64,000 nucleotides of DNA from Mercenaria mercenaria (taxonomy: Eukaryota; Mollusca; Bivalvia; Venerida; Veneridae): the NCBI RefSeq assembly GCF_021730395.1, contig NC_069371.1, positions 44,960,001 to 45,024,000 of the forward strand, given 5' to 3'. Made by a program: the position numbers and the translations under genes. Each line of letters begins with the position of its first letter. Position 1 is the first letter of the stretch. The notes beneath the pieces were generated by a model. That model worked only from the letters and a program-made list of their open reading frames with translations. It searched no databases and had not been told where the DNA came from. Positions 47,446 to 59,074 of this stretch are shown one piece after another.

Positions 47446-48398
47446 TTAATATTCCCAAAAAGTTCTAATTTCGGTTTTTTTTTCTTCGGCTTCAGTTTAA
47501 GTATTTCACAACAGGCTTCAATCTAGGTATGTTCGAGCAGTTTTTGTTGACATACGCTAAGAAATTCCTGGCATAAAATTGATACTGCGTGATAAAGTTT
47601 ATTTTTTTATACACCAGCCGTGTAGTCTGTAAACATGAATGTTTTTACAAATATGTCCTTAAAAAGTGCACAGGTTAGATAAGTAAAGAAGGGGTATTAC
47701 CTGATACGGCCTTCGAACAACAATGCTACAGCTTCTAGTAAATGATATTACGTTTGTAGTTGATACAAGTTTTTTTGGAAATAAAACCACACTGGATAAT
47801 CGGCCCGCTGGAAATGTAATCCAGCTGGAAATGTAACCCAGCTGTAAATTGGTAAGTTTTTCATTTATTTCTATTAAAACGAAGGCAATTCTTGCAAATC
47901 AACTTGACAGTTTTGTCAAGGAATGACCATGGCTTACATTTACAATTTCTGGGCCGAAAACGATCGTTATGTTTTGAGATATTCGCTGACAAAATCTTCA
48001 GTTTGAAAAATCGAGCAAAAATCCGAAGTTTTGCGCAGATTGTTTTGTTTATGAACAACCTGTCAAAACATTTATCATCTGGTTTAACAGATGTGTCGGA
48101 ACACACTGCGGGCGTCAAGATAGCCGGTTATCCAGTGTGAAAACGAAGTCAAAAATCTTTTCAAGAGTTTATTTATGCTATAAAGTAGCCGTAGCATTGT
48201 AGTTTGGACGCCGTAACAAACGTGTAAAAACTGTATATAGAAACATGCAGAAATGTTGCTTGTAATTATGTAATTCATTACAGCCAATGTAAAATTATGA
48301 TGTAAATAGTACGAACTATTTTAGACGAAACAACGAAAACATTATTAACAACGAATAGTAAATCTCTTATTTTGTTGTTAAGAGCTGGCATCTAAATA
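47446..48398. other. No recognised feature
   Basis: AT-rich, with overlapping plus and minus frames at 47861-48140 that lack family features. 'CCAGCTGGAAATGTAA' is locally repeated near 47810-47840. Confidence 0.4.
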
Positions 48399-48613
48399 TG
48401 AGCCACATCATGAGAAAGCAAACATAGTGCATTTGCGACCAGCGCTTCCGCGCAGTCTGGTCAGGATCCATGCTGTCCGCTTTCAAAGCCTATTGCAATT
48501 AGAGAAACCGTTAGCGAACAGCATGGATCCAGACCAGACTGCGCGAATGCGCAAGCTGGTCTTGATCCATGCTGGTCGCAAATGCACTATGTTGGTTTCC
48601 TCATGGCACGACA
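48399..48613. mobile_element. Near-palindromic MITE, copy 5
   Basis: Same family as 31651-31885; runs from TGAGCCACATCATGAGAAAG to TCATGGCACGACAC, with ATA on both sides as a possible target duplication. It lies about 190 bp upstream of the first coding exon of the LU-lectin gene. Confidence 0.8.
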
Positions 48614-48800
48614 CATATTTCATTTTTATAATGTATGACAGTTTCTTCGTCTCTTTGGGGAAAATGTCCTTAGATATAGATCCATATAAATGTATCGCTT
48701 TGTAAATATAGCGTGACCTTAATCCTTATCAAGTTAGTACTGTCTTTATTTTCGGAGCGTATTGCAGGAAGTTTAAAGATCCAATATAATTTTCAGAGTG

Positions 48801-51800
48801 ATGAGACTTATTATTATTGGAATATTCTTCTTCTGTGTTCTAAAGGGAAGTAAGTTAACATTTCTTATGGCAGCTGATTTCTGGTATATTTTCACGTTTT
48901 TGTGTACTCGCCCCGAAGAAACGAAGGTATGAACAACAGCTTCTTTGTCGTGTCTTCGTGTCTTCGCATGGGTTGTGGAAAAGAAACCAAGAAATATTTA
49001 AACCTAATTGACGAAGGCATGAGAACTTTCGGGAGACAGGCTGATATTGTTAAACAATGAAGTTTTTCAGGACATACGTTTACAGGAGACATGTCATAAT
49101 AACTACTATGAAGTCAGAAAACACGTTTACACGAGACAGGTCATAACATTTGTACAATGAACTAAGATAACGAGGTTTATAATATTCATGCAATAAAAGC
49201 AAATGAGCCGCGCCATGGGAAAACCAACATAGTGGGTATGCGACCAGCATGGATCCAGACCAGCCTGCGCATCCGCGCAGTCTGGTCAGGATTCATCCTG
49301 TTCGCTAACAGTTTCTCCAATTCCAATAGGCTTTAAAAGCGAACAGCATGGAGCCTGACCAGACTGCGCGGATGCGCAGGCTGGTCTGGATCCATGCTGG
49401 TCGCATACCCACTATGTTGGTTTTCTCATGGCACGGCTCATATAACTTGTTTACGGGAGAAAGGTTATAAGTACAGCCAGATTCGATGAATAAGTATCCA
49501 CCGCAAACTGGTTTGTGTTGAGGAATGGCAAAGAAATATATCCCAACAAAAAAAGGATGTTACTAGGAAGCAAATATTTTCATTTCTTTTGAACTTAAAA
49601 GAACAGAAATCCTTAAGGGAGCACAATCAAGTAAGAAATCTGGAACGTTGATGGTGATTGGGGGGGGGGGGGGGGGTTGATAAATATTCAGGGAAGGTTT
49701 GAAAAAAAAAATTTAAAAAAGAAATAAAAAATGACCGGATAAGGTCACATAACATCACATTTTGATAATATATATTGATGGAAAAGAATTAAAAAAAAAT
49801 GCTGACGGGTGGGTGTGCATGGTCGGGGTAGTGGGCATGACTGGGTGGAGGAGCGAGGTGGGGGGAGGGTATAACTTTAAATGTTGATAAATATTCATGG
49901 AAGGTTTAAGATTTAAAAAAAAAAAGAAAGAGAAAAATTGAAAAAGAAACATTTGTGTGGCGGGGAATGGAGAGGGGGAGGGGTGTGACCAGGGCGGTGG
50001 GGTGACCAGGTGTTGGTACACAACTTCACATGTTGATAATAAATGTTCATGGCAAAAAAATGAAAGAAGTTTAATGAATTGGTTAGTTTGGTATGTACAA
50101 ATATGTGGATTTTTAAACAATTGAAGGGAAATAAAGAGATCCTGGCGAATTTGAGTGTGCACTACCACATTATGGTGATCTAAATTCAGTTTAAGTTTCA
50201 TAGTTCGACACAAGTTATGAAGCAGAAATTGCCATATTGATAATACCATATATAGTTAACACTAGAAACTACTAAAGACCATAACTCTGGTGTCACTTTG
50301 ACAATCTGACTGACACTTGACAGACCGCATTTCCCTATAGTGGTGAACATGTGTATGAAGTTTTATTTAAATGTCCCAAACCACTTCCTATAGATATGGC
50401 TCCGGACGGACGGACGGACGGATGGACGCAGAGACCGACAAACGAACGGACAGACGGACGACGCTAAAACTAATGAGATCGGAAAACATATTGAAAGGAG
50501 AAAAGTCATAATAATTAAACAATGAAGTCAGAAATATCTTTACAAAACACAGGTCATAATAATCATACCAAGAATAATTAAGACGCAGAAAATACGTTTA
50601 CAGGAGATTATACAATGAAGTCAGAAAAGATGTTAAAAGGAGACAGGTCATGATAACTATACAATGAAGTCAGAAAAGATGTTAAAAGGAGACAGGTCAT
50701 GATAACTATACAATGAAGTCAGAAAAGATGTTAAAAGGAGACAGGTCATGATAACTATACAATGAAGTCAGAAAAGATGTTAAAAGGAGACAGGTCATGA
50801 TAATTATACCAATAGTTTGATAAATCAATGGTATAATGAATTCTCTGCAAACGTTTTGGACAGTGGTCATCACTTTGAAATTTGTCTCTACTTGAGCTTG
50901 AGAAAATATCATGAATTATACAATTTTATATAAAAAAACCGGCATGGTAAAAGTTGTATACAAGTCTCTCACTGGATACAGTATATTGATGTAACATTGT
51001 TTTGACCATTTGAAATATTCACCATTAGGTGGGTCATACCGTAAATATTTTCTTTTTTTTTTTTGTCAATATAAAAGTTGTAAAGAAACATTCATTTCTT
51101 CGCTCATGTTTTTTTTCTACCTAGTAGCCTGGAGTAAGCCTGGTAGGTTGCTTTTCATAAAAAAAAGGAGAGGGGGTGGGGGGGACATAGAGGTATTTGG
51201 TATGGTATTGTACTTTTTAACATGTTACTTGTATCTATCCGTTTATTTTCCGGTCGTGATTCTGTGTCAATTGGTATAAATATTTTGGGCTTTTTATTGT
51301 TTATTTTAATCATGTATTCTACATCTGTTCTGACCAATATTAATTCATTTAAACAACAAAATTGTGATTATTTCTAGGTGATGGTACAAGGTGTTTTGAA
51401 TGCCAGAATGTACCCTTCCCACGTGATTGTGCAAGGTTGACAGACTGCAATGCTCACGAGGTATATTATAATGATTTAACTAATAACAATGTGTATAAAC
51501 ATAATAGAAGCATACAATCCTGATTTGAAAATATCAAATATCAAATCGTTTATTTTTTATTTTTAATCCTAGTTTGACTCGTTTAATTTTTAAAATAATG
51601 TTCTAGTAAATAACATGCATTCTGTTTGTGATGTCGCAGAAGCGTGACACAAACTGTCGTACAGATAAACTAAGATATAATGGCAAGAAAAACGGGAAAC
51701 TGAATAGTAAAAATAACTGCGTAAATATTTAGTCAGTCTAAGTTTCCCAAATAAGGCTCTTGTTCAAAGTAAATAAAGAAGATGCAAGGTTTAAAAATAA

Positions 51801-54800
51801 ACGATGGACAACAATAAAGAGCTTGTTTCCATTAATGTTTGACTTTTATCCCCCACTGGATATTTAATGTTATGTTTTAGGATTGTTTCACAGAACAAGT
51901 TGTAACAACAAGTGGAAACGTTGTATTCAACTCTGGCTGCCTAGCAAAGTCGGTATGTCATTTTCTATTTCAAGTCAGCCGGCAAATATGCTGTCACGGA
52001 CAAAGTATAATACCAGCTCATGCCGCTGTATATTCACGAATTTTTAATAAATATTAACAGACTTGTTCACTGAAAATATTCAAAAGTTGCCGTATAGTTA
52101 AGGTACATATTAAAAGACATTTACAAGAGCAAAGATCCGATAGGTTATCAAATGTTGGGAAACATTAATGATAAATTATACTATGGAATTAGATAGCGTC
52201 ATGTAGGAGCTGTTTTTGCATTTGAGAGTACGAGAATTTAGCTTCAACACTCGCGACGGGAATATAAAATATGTCACTTCATACATCAGTATGTACAACA
52301 ATTGAAAACATCACTAAAACTTAGTTTTAAACACCGAAGATAGTATCTTATTAGTATAAAATAATGTTAAAATAGAAAATATCAAGTGTCATCGAAGAAA
52401 AGAATGGTTATCTCGTTTTGCTCATTTTCTGTTTGTCGGTCTGTCGGTCCGTTCGTAGACTATTTGGATGCTTATCAAAATTTAGAGAATGCTTTGGCAT
52501 ACAGTAGGATGATTGTGTGTTGTCAGCAAATGACTCCTGTTTCTTTAGGAGATCTATAGGTCAAAGGTCAAATAGAGCAAATAAAGGAAATAATGACCGT
52601 CATACTGAAAATTATTCATTGGATGATTGTCTGTTCTTCTTGTTTTTATGTCAAAGGTCATGGCCACAGTGACCTTCAAACTGAAAATGGTTGCCGCTCA
52701 ATGTCTAAATAACGTTTTAAGCTAAAGATGTAAAACTTCACAGGGTGATAGTTTGTGGTCAGTGGATGACATACTTTTTTGTGAGTCAGTAGGTTTGTGG
52801 TAAGGTCACAGTGATATTTAGACTGAAAATGGTATCCGATCAATGTATGAGGAGTTCTTTGCCTTAAGACTGTCAAACCGTCCATTGACAATCCCATTGT
52901 TATGTCAGTAGGTCTGAGACTAAAAATGGTTTCTGATCTATAAGTGGAGAACTCTTTGGTCTTTAGTTCTCGTTTGTTGACTTTGTATGATGTGTAAATG
53001 ACCTTTTTCTTTTTATGGACCCATAAGTCATAGGACAAGGTCACAAAACACAAGACACAAAATGACATATACTTAGTTGCCTCCGACAGGCCATCATGGG
53101 ACATATTTGTTTTACAAACACCTCTTGTTCATATTTACCAGCGCTGCTCGACTGTTTCGACATCGCTTATTGGTAAAAGGTTGGCAAACATGACGGATAA
53201 ACGTTCAACTGATATCGTCACATGCAACGAATGCTGTACAGCTGATTATTGCAACATGAAGGGTTGTGGAACACTCGGTAATGTGCCCAAAGCTTCTTAT
53301 GCATGTTTTAGTTTTAAATATAATAAGTGTCTTTGGATTTGAAAGAGTTATTGTTTATAATCATTTGTTTAATTCAATAGTTACGCATCATATATGCCAA
53401 ATCAAACACATTTATCAAATATATATATGTAAGTGGTATATGATTATGATGATAATGTTTGGCAGTTGTGAAAAATGTATTAGTATTTACAGTGAACATT
53501 TGTGCAATTAGTATTATTTAAAACAGCACAAACGCAAATTTTGGCGAAATAATACAGTAACTTTGGCTTTTAGCTCATGTTATGTATTAAAGTGATAATA
53601 CCGTTATCTTTTTATTTTTTAAAGTTAGTATTAATCCTATAAATTACACATTTCTTTAAGGCATTCAAAAACATTTTCTTAAAAATGTTTGATGATGTAT
53701 CCTTTAATTTCCAGAAGTCCCATTTGAACAACGTGGCCCATACTGTTACACGTGCGACGCACTAGACCCCAGGGATTGTACTAATGTAGCGGTGTGTGCT
53801 AAACACGAGGTATGTAATATTTTGTCTACTGTTTCTTTAATCGGAATATTTATAAGGTTACAATAAATGATTTTACTTAAATGTTGCGGTCACAGGGCAC
53901 ATTGTTTACTTCTGAAATCTAGCCAGGCACATCAAAGTTATGTGTTTGTATAGACACTATGAATGTCTGAATCATGTGTTTATGTTATATTGCTGCCTGT
54001 TAAAACCTGTATGACTCTGTTGTCCATGGTTTAATTGTCAGCATATTTATTTTGACTACATTCGTAATTATTAAAACGATCAGAATATATTATTATATTA
54101 CTTCAACGATTAACAAATGAACAAACTTTTTAAGTCTTTATTTGTAGCTGTGCATGATACACACACCAGTCGAATTTATCGGCCTTCCAGAAACTATTTA
54201 CCGAGGTCAATGCGAAACACAGTCGGTAAATATCATATACATAAATACTTTATTGTTATGTCCCTTAAATCTGTAATTAATATCGCTAATGGGACAGTTG
54301 CATACAGTTTGATATTCAATAAAGACATTCATTTTTGAATATTAATAGACTTTTGTCTGAAAATACGAAGAACGGGAGCCATATGCATTCATTTAACATT
54401 TCAAAAATACTAAGCTGAAATGTAGCAAGCCCTTGATAAAGTTTTGATTTATTGTAGTTCAAACAACGTGTTTTAAGCTTTTGAAAAATGGACGGTCACT
54501 TATCGTCATGACATGCATAAAATTATCACTACTTTGTGTTGATATATCGCATATCATATGATGTTATTTACACACATAAATTACAAACACAACGCTTTAT
54601 GTCATATCTTCAAGCAAAATCATTTTAACACACATCTGCTCGTTTGTTAAAGTGGAATTACGCGCATTTCTCAAGTTAAAATAAGCTAAAATAGATATCA
54701 GTGTAAAAGGGTGGAGGAAATTATAGCTTTTAACCTAATACACCAAACACTTCCTGTTACCAGTACAAAATAATAAGTTTCCAAATATGACTTTTCTTAT

Positions 54801-57800
54801 TTTGACTGAGCAGTCCAAACGGCACGCAGGAATTGCTTCCCTTCAACTTCAGAAATCCCTATATATAAGTAAGGGAGATCACTGCGTAGAAGATTGAAGA
54901 AAAGAACTAAATTGTTTTTACGTCTGATTTATTTATTTGTGAAGCATCAACTTCGAATACTTATGTGGCATTACCGTTTATTTAACACATTTAAATGCAC
55001 AGCAGCCGAAAATTGCTTTTATACAACATTCATCAAAAACATACTACGTGCAGTAAGATGCGCATATTGTTACTTTGATTGGAATGTATCTGTGATCTAG
55101 TTATCTTTACATATTTTTACATGTCTTTTATTTTCAGACATGCGATGCATTGTCAGAAATATCCAGTCATGATAATTGTACGCCGGTGTGTTGCAGTACA
55201 GACTTCTGTAACGATCGGTGTGGCTCAACCCCATATGTCAACACAACGGCATTATATCCGCACACTACGGATGGAACGACATTTACAATGACACAAGTTC
55301 CATCGACTCGTATGAGTACCGTTCGTTCTACAAAAGGTAAAGTCCCATCTAAATTTACCTGCTTACACAATGTACTTGCTTATATCCGCCTTTAACCTTA
55401 TGAATGAAACATTTGAATGATAAGCTATAACCTGCTGTGGTCTCGACTCGAAATCAGTTACTCCATTCATTCAATGTGGGGAATTTCATGTTCCATTGCT
55501 TAAAAGTAACATTTGTTCTTGTAACAAAACGTTTTCAGTCATTATGGCATTGCATTTCAATACAATGAAAAACTTTTTGTTATTTCTTTACAATCCACAG
55601 GAGCTACTACAAGTAAACCAAATACACTTGCCAGTTCAACGTCTAATAGCGTTCCGTCAAGAACGACCCACAAACACGTTTTACACTGCGATAATGTTAA
55701 CGGATTTATGCTTTTTCAAAATGCCGAGGCGGAGCTGTGTATTCATATTGTGCGGTCACATGCACCATTAAATTGGCATAAAGCACGAGAAGCATGCAAA
55801 AGAAATGGAGCGGATCTTGTTGTTCTGGACACTCATGACAAAGCCATTTTATTGAGGAACGAACTTGAAATTCATGCTTCTCGTAGGTATAATTATTACA
55901 GGTAACACTTCATAATTTAAGTCTTCATCAACGGAGAATGTCAAATTGTCTCATGGAGTACTATGTATTTTCTCTGTTAAAAATCTACAAACCCCTTCCT
56001 AAAGGCCACCTAGGTTAAAGACTCTCTTGCAATTTTGTATGAAATCTGCCTAATTTTTGGAAATAAATATTCACCAGAACTAATGCTAATCGGTAGACAA
56101 AGTTACAAACTATTTCACAACTGTTGCTGTACCTGGATTATTGTTTCCAAAAAAAAAAAATCAACAAATATATAAATTTCAATTCTGTTTCCTATTGATG
56201 CTTTCTTGTTGACAGATCACAAAATAATTGACTGTTGATATAATTCTAAATGTTTGCAAAATATTTTGTTAGTTTTTATTTTTATATTCTTGAGATTCTT
56301 TTGAAAGCTCTGTAATTGCTGATTTTATGTGTTATCGCCTAATTAGTTCATAGTGCCATTGCAGTCAATATAACGTCACTTAAATAAGATATTTTTATTG
56401 TATTAACACAAAACCTAAATTATTGTACGCCCCGACAACAAAGTTGTTAGTGGGGGTATCCTGGTTTCAGGTTGTCTGTCTGTCTGTCTGTCCGTCCGTT
56501 TGGACACAATCCTGTGCGCACCATCTCTCCTAATCCCCTTGACACAGTTTAATGAAACTTCACACAAGTGATCAGTAGCAACAGTAGTTGTGCATGGGGC
56601 ATGTTAGGTTCTTTCAACAACAAAAATTGCAGAGTTTTGGGACTTTGTTTCTTGTTAACATACTATGTACATACAGTCTGCATATGCAATCTTGTGCGCG
56701 CCTAATCTTCCGAACCCTTGCACACAATTTAATGAAACTTCACACAAGTGATCAGTACCAACCCTAATTGTGCATGGTGCATGTTACGTTCTTTCAGATA
56801 AATATTCTGCATAGTTATGGGACTTTGTTTTTTGTTACTATACTGTATACATACAGTCTATATACAGACAGTCCACATAATTATGCAATCTTGTGTGCGT
56901 CAAATTGCAATGTACTGTGTCAGTGCATGCGGGGGTACATTCATCACCTTTAGTGATAGCTCTAGTTGTATATTGAATTGTACCCCCCGACAACAAAGTT
57001 GTAAGGGGGGTATACTGGTTTCATGTGTGTCTGTCTGTCCGTCCGTCTGTCCGTCTGTCCGTAGACACAATTTTGTGCGCACCATCTCTCCTCATCCCCT
57101 TGACACAATTTAATGAAACTTCACACAAGTGATCAGTAACAACAGTAGTTGTGCATGGGGCATGTTAGGTTCTTTCAGAAAAAGAAATTGATTTTGTTTT
57201 TTGTTACTATACTATATACATAGACACAATCTTGTGCACACCATCTCTCCTGATCCCCTTGACACAATTTAATGAAACTTCACACAAGTGATCAGTAACA
57301 TCAGTAGTTGTGCATGGGGCATGTTTGGTTCTTTCAGAATTTTTTTTTGCAGAGTTACGGGACTTTGTTTTTCGTTACTATACTTTATACATAAACACAA
57401 TATTGTGCGCACCATCTCTCCTGATCCCCTTGACACAATTTAATGAAACTTCACACAAGTGATCAGTACCAACCCTAGTTGTGCATGGTGCATGTTACGT
57501 TCTTTTAGATAAATATTCTGCATAGTTATGGGACTTTGTTTTTTGTTACTATACTGTATACATACAGTCTATATACATAAAGTCCACATAATTATGCAAT
57601 CTTGAGTGCGTCAAATTGCAATGTACTGTGTCAGTGCATGCGTGGGGGGGGGGGGGGGTACATTCATCACCTTTAGCGATATCTCTAGTTTTATACTTGT
57701 TTTCTCGTCTTTTATCCATTTTTTACGTATCTCTGTGCATATATACATACTTTTAATGGCAAAATTTGTCTTTAAAATGCAACGTGCTGATATCAAGAAC

Positions 57801-58870
57801 TACATTTTATTTCAGAGCAAAATTTGTCAAGTGTAACTTGTTACTTAATACGACCTACTTTTGTAGTTGTTAAGACCATTGTCCCCTAATCCCTTGCCCC
57901 CTAACTTCTCGTAACACATATATTGTGTAAAACACGAATACAAACGGTTAAGTTTGTAGGCAAGGTTGGGGTGACGTGTTACTTAATAAACAATCCTGTT
58001 TATACATAACATAATATTATATTTTAGGTTTCAATAATAACTTAATCATATGTTTCGGAACTATACCCAAATTATACGAGCCTCATGTGATCATAAGAGC
58101 AACAGTATTTTATGATAATTGATTTTCTTTAGGAAATTTTTATGTAAATTCGTACCAAAGCTGCCAGAGAGCCTTTGTTCAGATAATATGGAATATCTGC
58201 TTTATATATTTCAAAACAAATTGCACGAGAAAAATGTTTGTAATAATCTCATGAATCGGTTTTCGGCCCCGGCAATGGCAAAACAATACAGTTATGTCAG
58301 TTAATGTCACATGAAAAACATTATAAAATAACCATTCGAAGCAAAACATTGGAGACCAATCGAATGTAAACCGTCTGTCATGCTGAATGAGTTACACAGA
58401 TGAAATGACAATTTTTTATTAAGGATACAGAATGATTTTTATCCGGTATCCGGTATTTGAGCCGCGCCATGAGAAAACCAACATAGTTGGTTTGCGACCA
58501 GCATGGATCCAAACCAGCCTGCGCATCCGCGTAGTCTGATCAGGATCCATGCTGTTCGCTAACGGTTTCTCTAATTGCAATAGGCTGTGGTTTTCTCATG
58601 GCGCGGCTCATTTATGCATTTGCAGGATACAACAACAACACACGTTATTGGATTGGAGCAAAAGATTTCGACAGCAATGACATTTTTCGTTGGGTAAATG
58701 GTCACAAGTTACATGACCAAGAGGCCGACTGGAGTAAAAATCAACCTGACCATTCCAATAAAGGGGCAGACGAAGACTGTGTTGGCATGTTAAGAGGTTC
58801 TCATCCATCTTACACGTGGCATGATATAAATTGTAGAGCCCTAGGAAATTACATATGTGAGAAAAAATAA
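48801..58870 (+). CDS. Secreted LU-LU-C-type lectin protein (nine exons)
   Basis: Predicted 412-residue secreted protein. Exons: 48801-48849, 51378-51460, 51881-51952, 53142-53277, 53715-53809, 54148-54225, 55138-55336, 55601-55882, 58626-58870; the joined length is in frame throughout. Residues 1-16 (MRLIIIGIFFFCVLKG) are a signal peptide. Two Ly6/uPAR (LU, three-finger) domains follow at about 22-112 and 120-200, each with CxxC at the start and a closing CC....CN (CCTADYCN, CCSTDFCN). A Ser/Thr-rich, probably O-glycosylated stalk spans about 200-262. The C-type lectin domain (about 267-410) has WIGA (340-343), Q371-P372-D373, Cys383, W396-H-D398, Cys401 and Cys409. QPD suggests galactose-type sugar binding with calcium; the usual WND is WHD here. 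No membrane segment or GPI signal is seen. The exon 8 donor is uncertain: only C|GTAGGT at 55882 keeps the frame. A splice acceptor at 48795-48796 implies a 5' non-coding exon. Confidence 0.84.
49204..49440. mobile_element. Near-palindromic MITE, copy 6 (intron 1 of LU-lectin)
   Basis: Most complete copy of the family: TGAGCCGCGCCATGGGAAAA to TTTTCTCATGGCACGGCTCA, with full arms and the centre 'CCAATTCCAATAGGC'. It sits inside the 49-bp minisatellite. Confidence 0.84.
49640..50060. repeat. G-rich diverged tandem repeat in intron 1
   Basis: Three units of roughly 180 bp, each with 'TTGATAAATATTCA(G/T)GG', 'AAGGTTT', an A-rich run and a G-rich stretch; a pure poly(G) run lies at about 49660-49677. 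The minus strand is open for 164 codons across it (49755-50249), but this is low complexity. Confidence 0.6.
50815..50965 (-). mobile_element. Fragment of the 31914-type TTAA element, reversed
   Basis: The reverse complement matches 31995-32150 inside the TTAA-flanked element: shared 'CTCAAGCTCAAGTAGAGACA', 'AATTTCAAAGTGAT', 'CGTTTGCAGAGAA' and 'CAACTTTTACC'. Neither terminus of the element is present, so only an internal piece survives. It lies in intron 1 of the LU-lectin gene. Confidence 0.68.
52415..53130 (+). mobile_element. Tandem-repeat (pearl/HINE-like) element in intron 3
   Basis: Repeated units of ~130-150 bp carry 'GTCAAAGGTCA', 'GTCACAGTGA', 'ACTGAAAATGGT' and 'TCAATGT'. It ends with 'CCTCCGACAGGCCATCATGG'. 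The structure resembles the non-autonomous Helitron-related elements known from bivalves. The end is only ~10 bp from the acceptor of exon 4. No coding capacity. Confidence 0.5.
56424..56970 (+). mobile_element. Tandem-repeat (pearl/HINE-like) element, copy 1, intron 8
   Basis: Opens TGTACGCCCCGACAACAAAG and closes near 'ACATTCATCACCTTTAGTGA'. Internal units of ~170 bp repeat 'AATGAAACTTCACACAAGTG', 'ATCAGTA', 'TTGTGCATGG' and 'GGGACTTTGTTT'. A (GTCT)n run lies near the left end. Confidence 0.65.
56980..57690 (+). mobile_element. Tandem-repeat (pearl/HINE-like) element, copy 2, intron 8
   Basis: A second element of the same kind directly follows, opening TGTACCCCCCGACAACAAAG and closing with poly(G) at about 57644-57658 and 'ACATTCATCACCTTTAGCGA'. 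It has one or two more internal units than copy 1. Confidence 0.65.
58458..58610. mobile_element. Near-palindromic MITE, copy 7, abutting exon 9
   Basis: Internally deleted member (153 bp), from TGAGCCGCGCCATGAGAAAA to TCTCATGGCGCGGCTCA, missing most of the right arm. Its right end is only 15 bases from the AG (58624-58625) that precedes the last LU-lectin exon, so the branch point of that intron must lie in or beyond the MITE. Confidence 0.8.
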
Positions 58871-58871
58871 A
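58866..58871 (+). terminator. Candidate poly(A) signal overlapping the LU-lectin stop codon
   Basis: AATAAA spans the TAA stop (58868-58870). If used, the 3' untranslated region would be only about 10-30 bases. No clear AATAAA follows within the next few hundred bases. Confidence 0.3.
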
Positions 58872-59074
58872 TACGAAACACTGAATAGCATAACTTTTGT
58901 TTGTTATAAAAAAAATGTTTATGCTTGAAGAGTTATGTGTTGAAGTATTCCTACACTAGCCACTTTTATCTACATTTGACCTACGTCCAAGCGTTAGATG
59001 GTTGTATCTAGGTCACGCTAACCGGTGCTGAGTGTCCTCATTGCGAATACCATGTAATAGTGCTCTACAAACAT

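Larger units (their letters stand above)
49028..50810 (+). repeat. 49-bp minisatellite in intron 1 of the LU-lectin gene
   Basis: Four nearly identical units start at 50613, 50662, 50711 and 50760, each CAATGAAGTCAGAAAAGATG followed by TTAAAAGGAGACAGGTCATG. Diverged units lie at about 49058-49160 and 50480-50612. In between, the array is interrupted by a MITE (49204-49440) and a G-rich repeat block (49640-50060). The four identical units imply recent expansion. Confidence 0.82.

Noticed and set aside
49755-50249. Open frame of 164 codons on the minus strand
   Set aside because: It runs antisense through the G-rich and A-rich repeat block in intron 1 of the LU-lectin gene; the product is low-complexity proline/phenylalanine-rich sequence with no domain.
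50613-50810. Regular repeats resembling a CRISPR array
   Set aside because: Units are contiguous without unique spacers and lie in an intron of an animal gene; this is a minisatellite.
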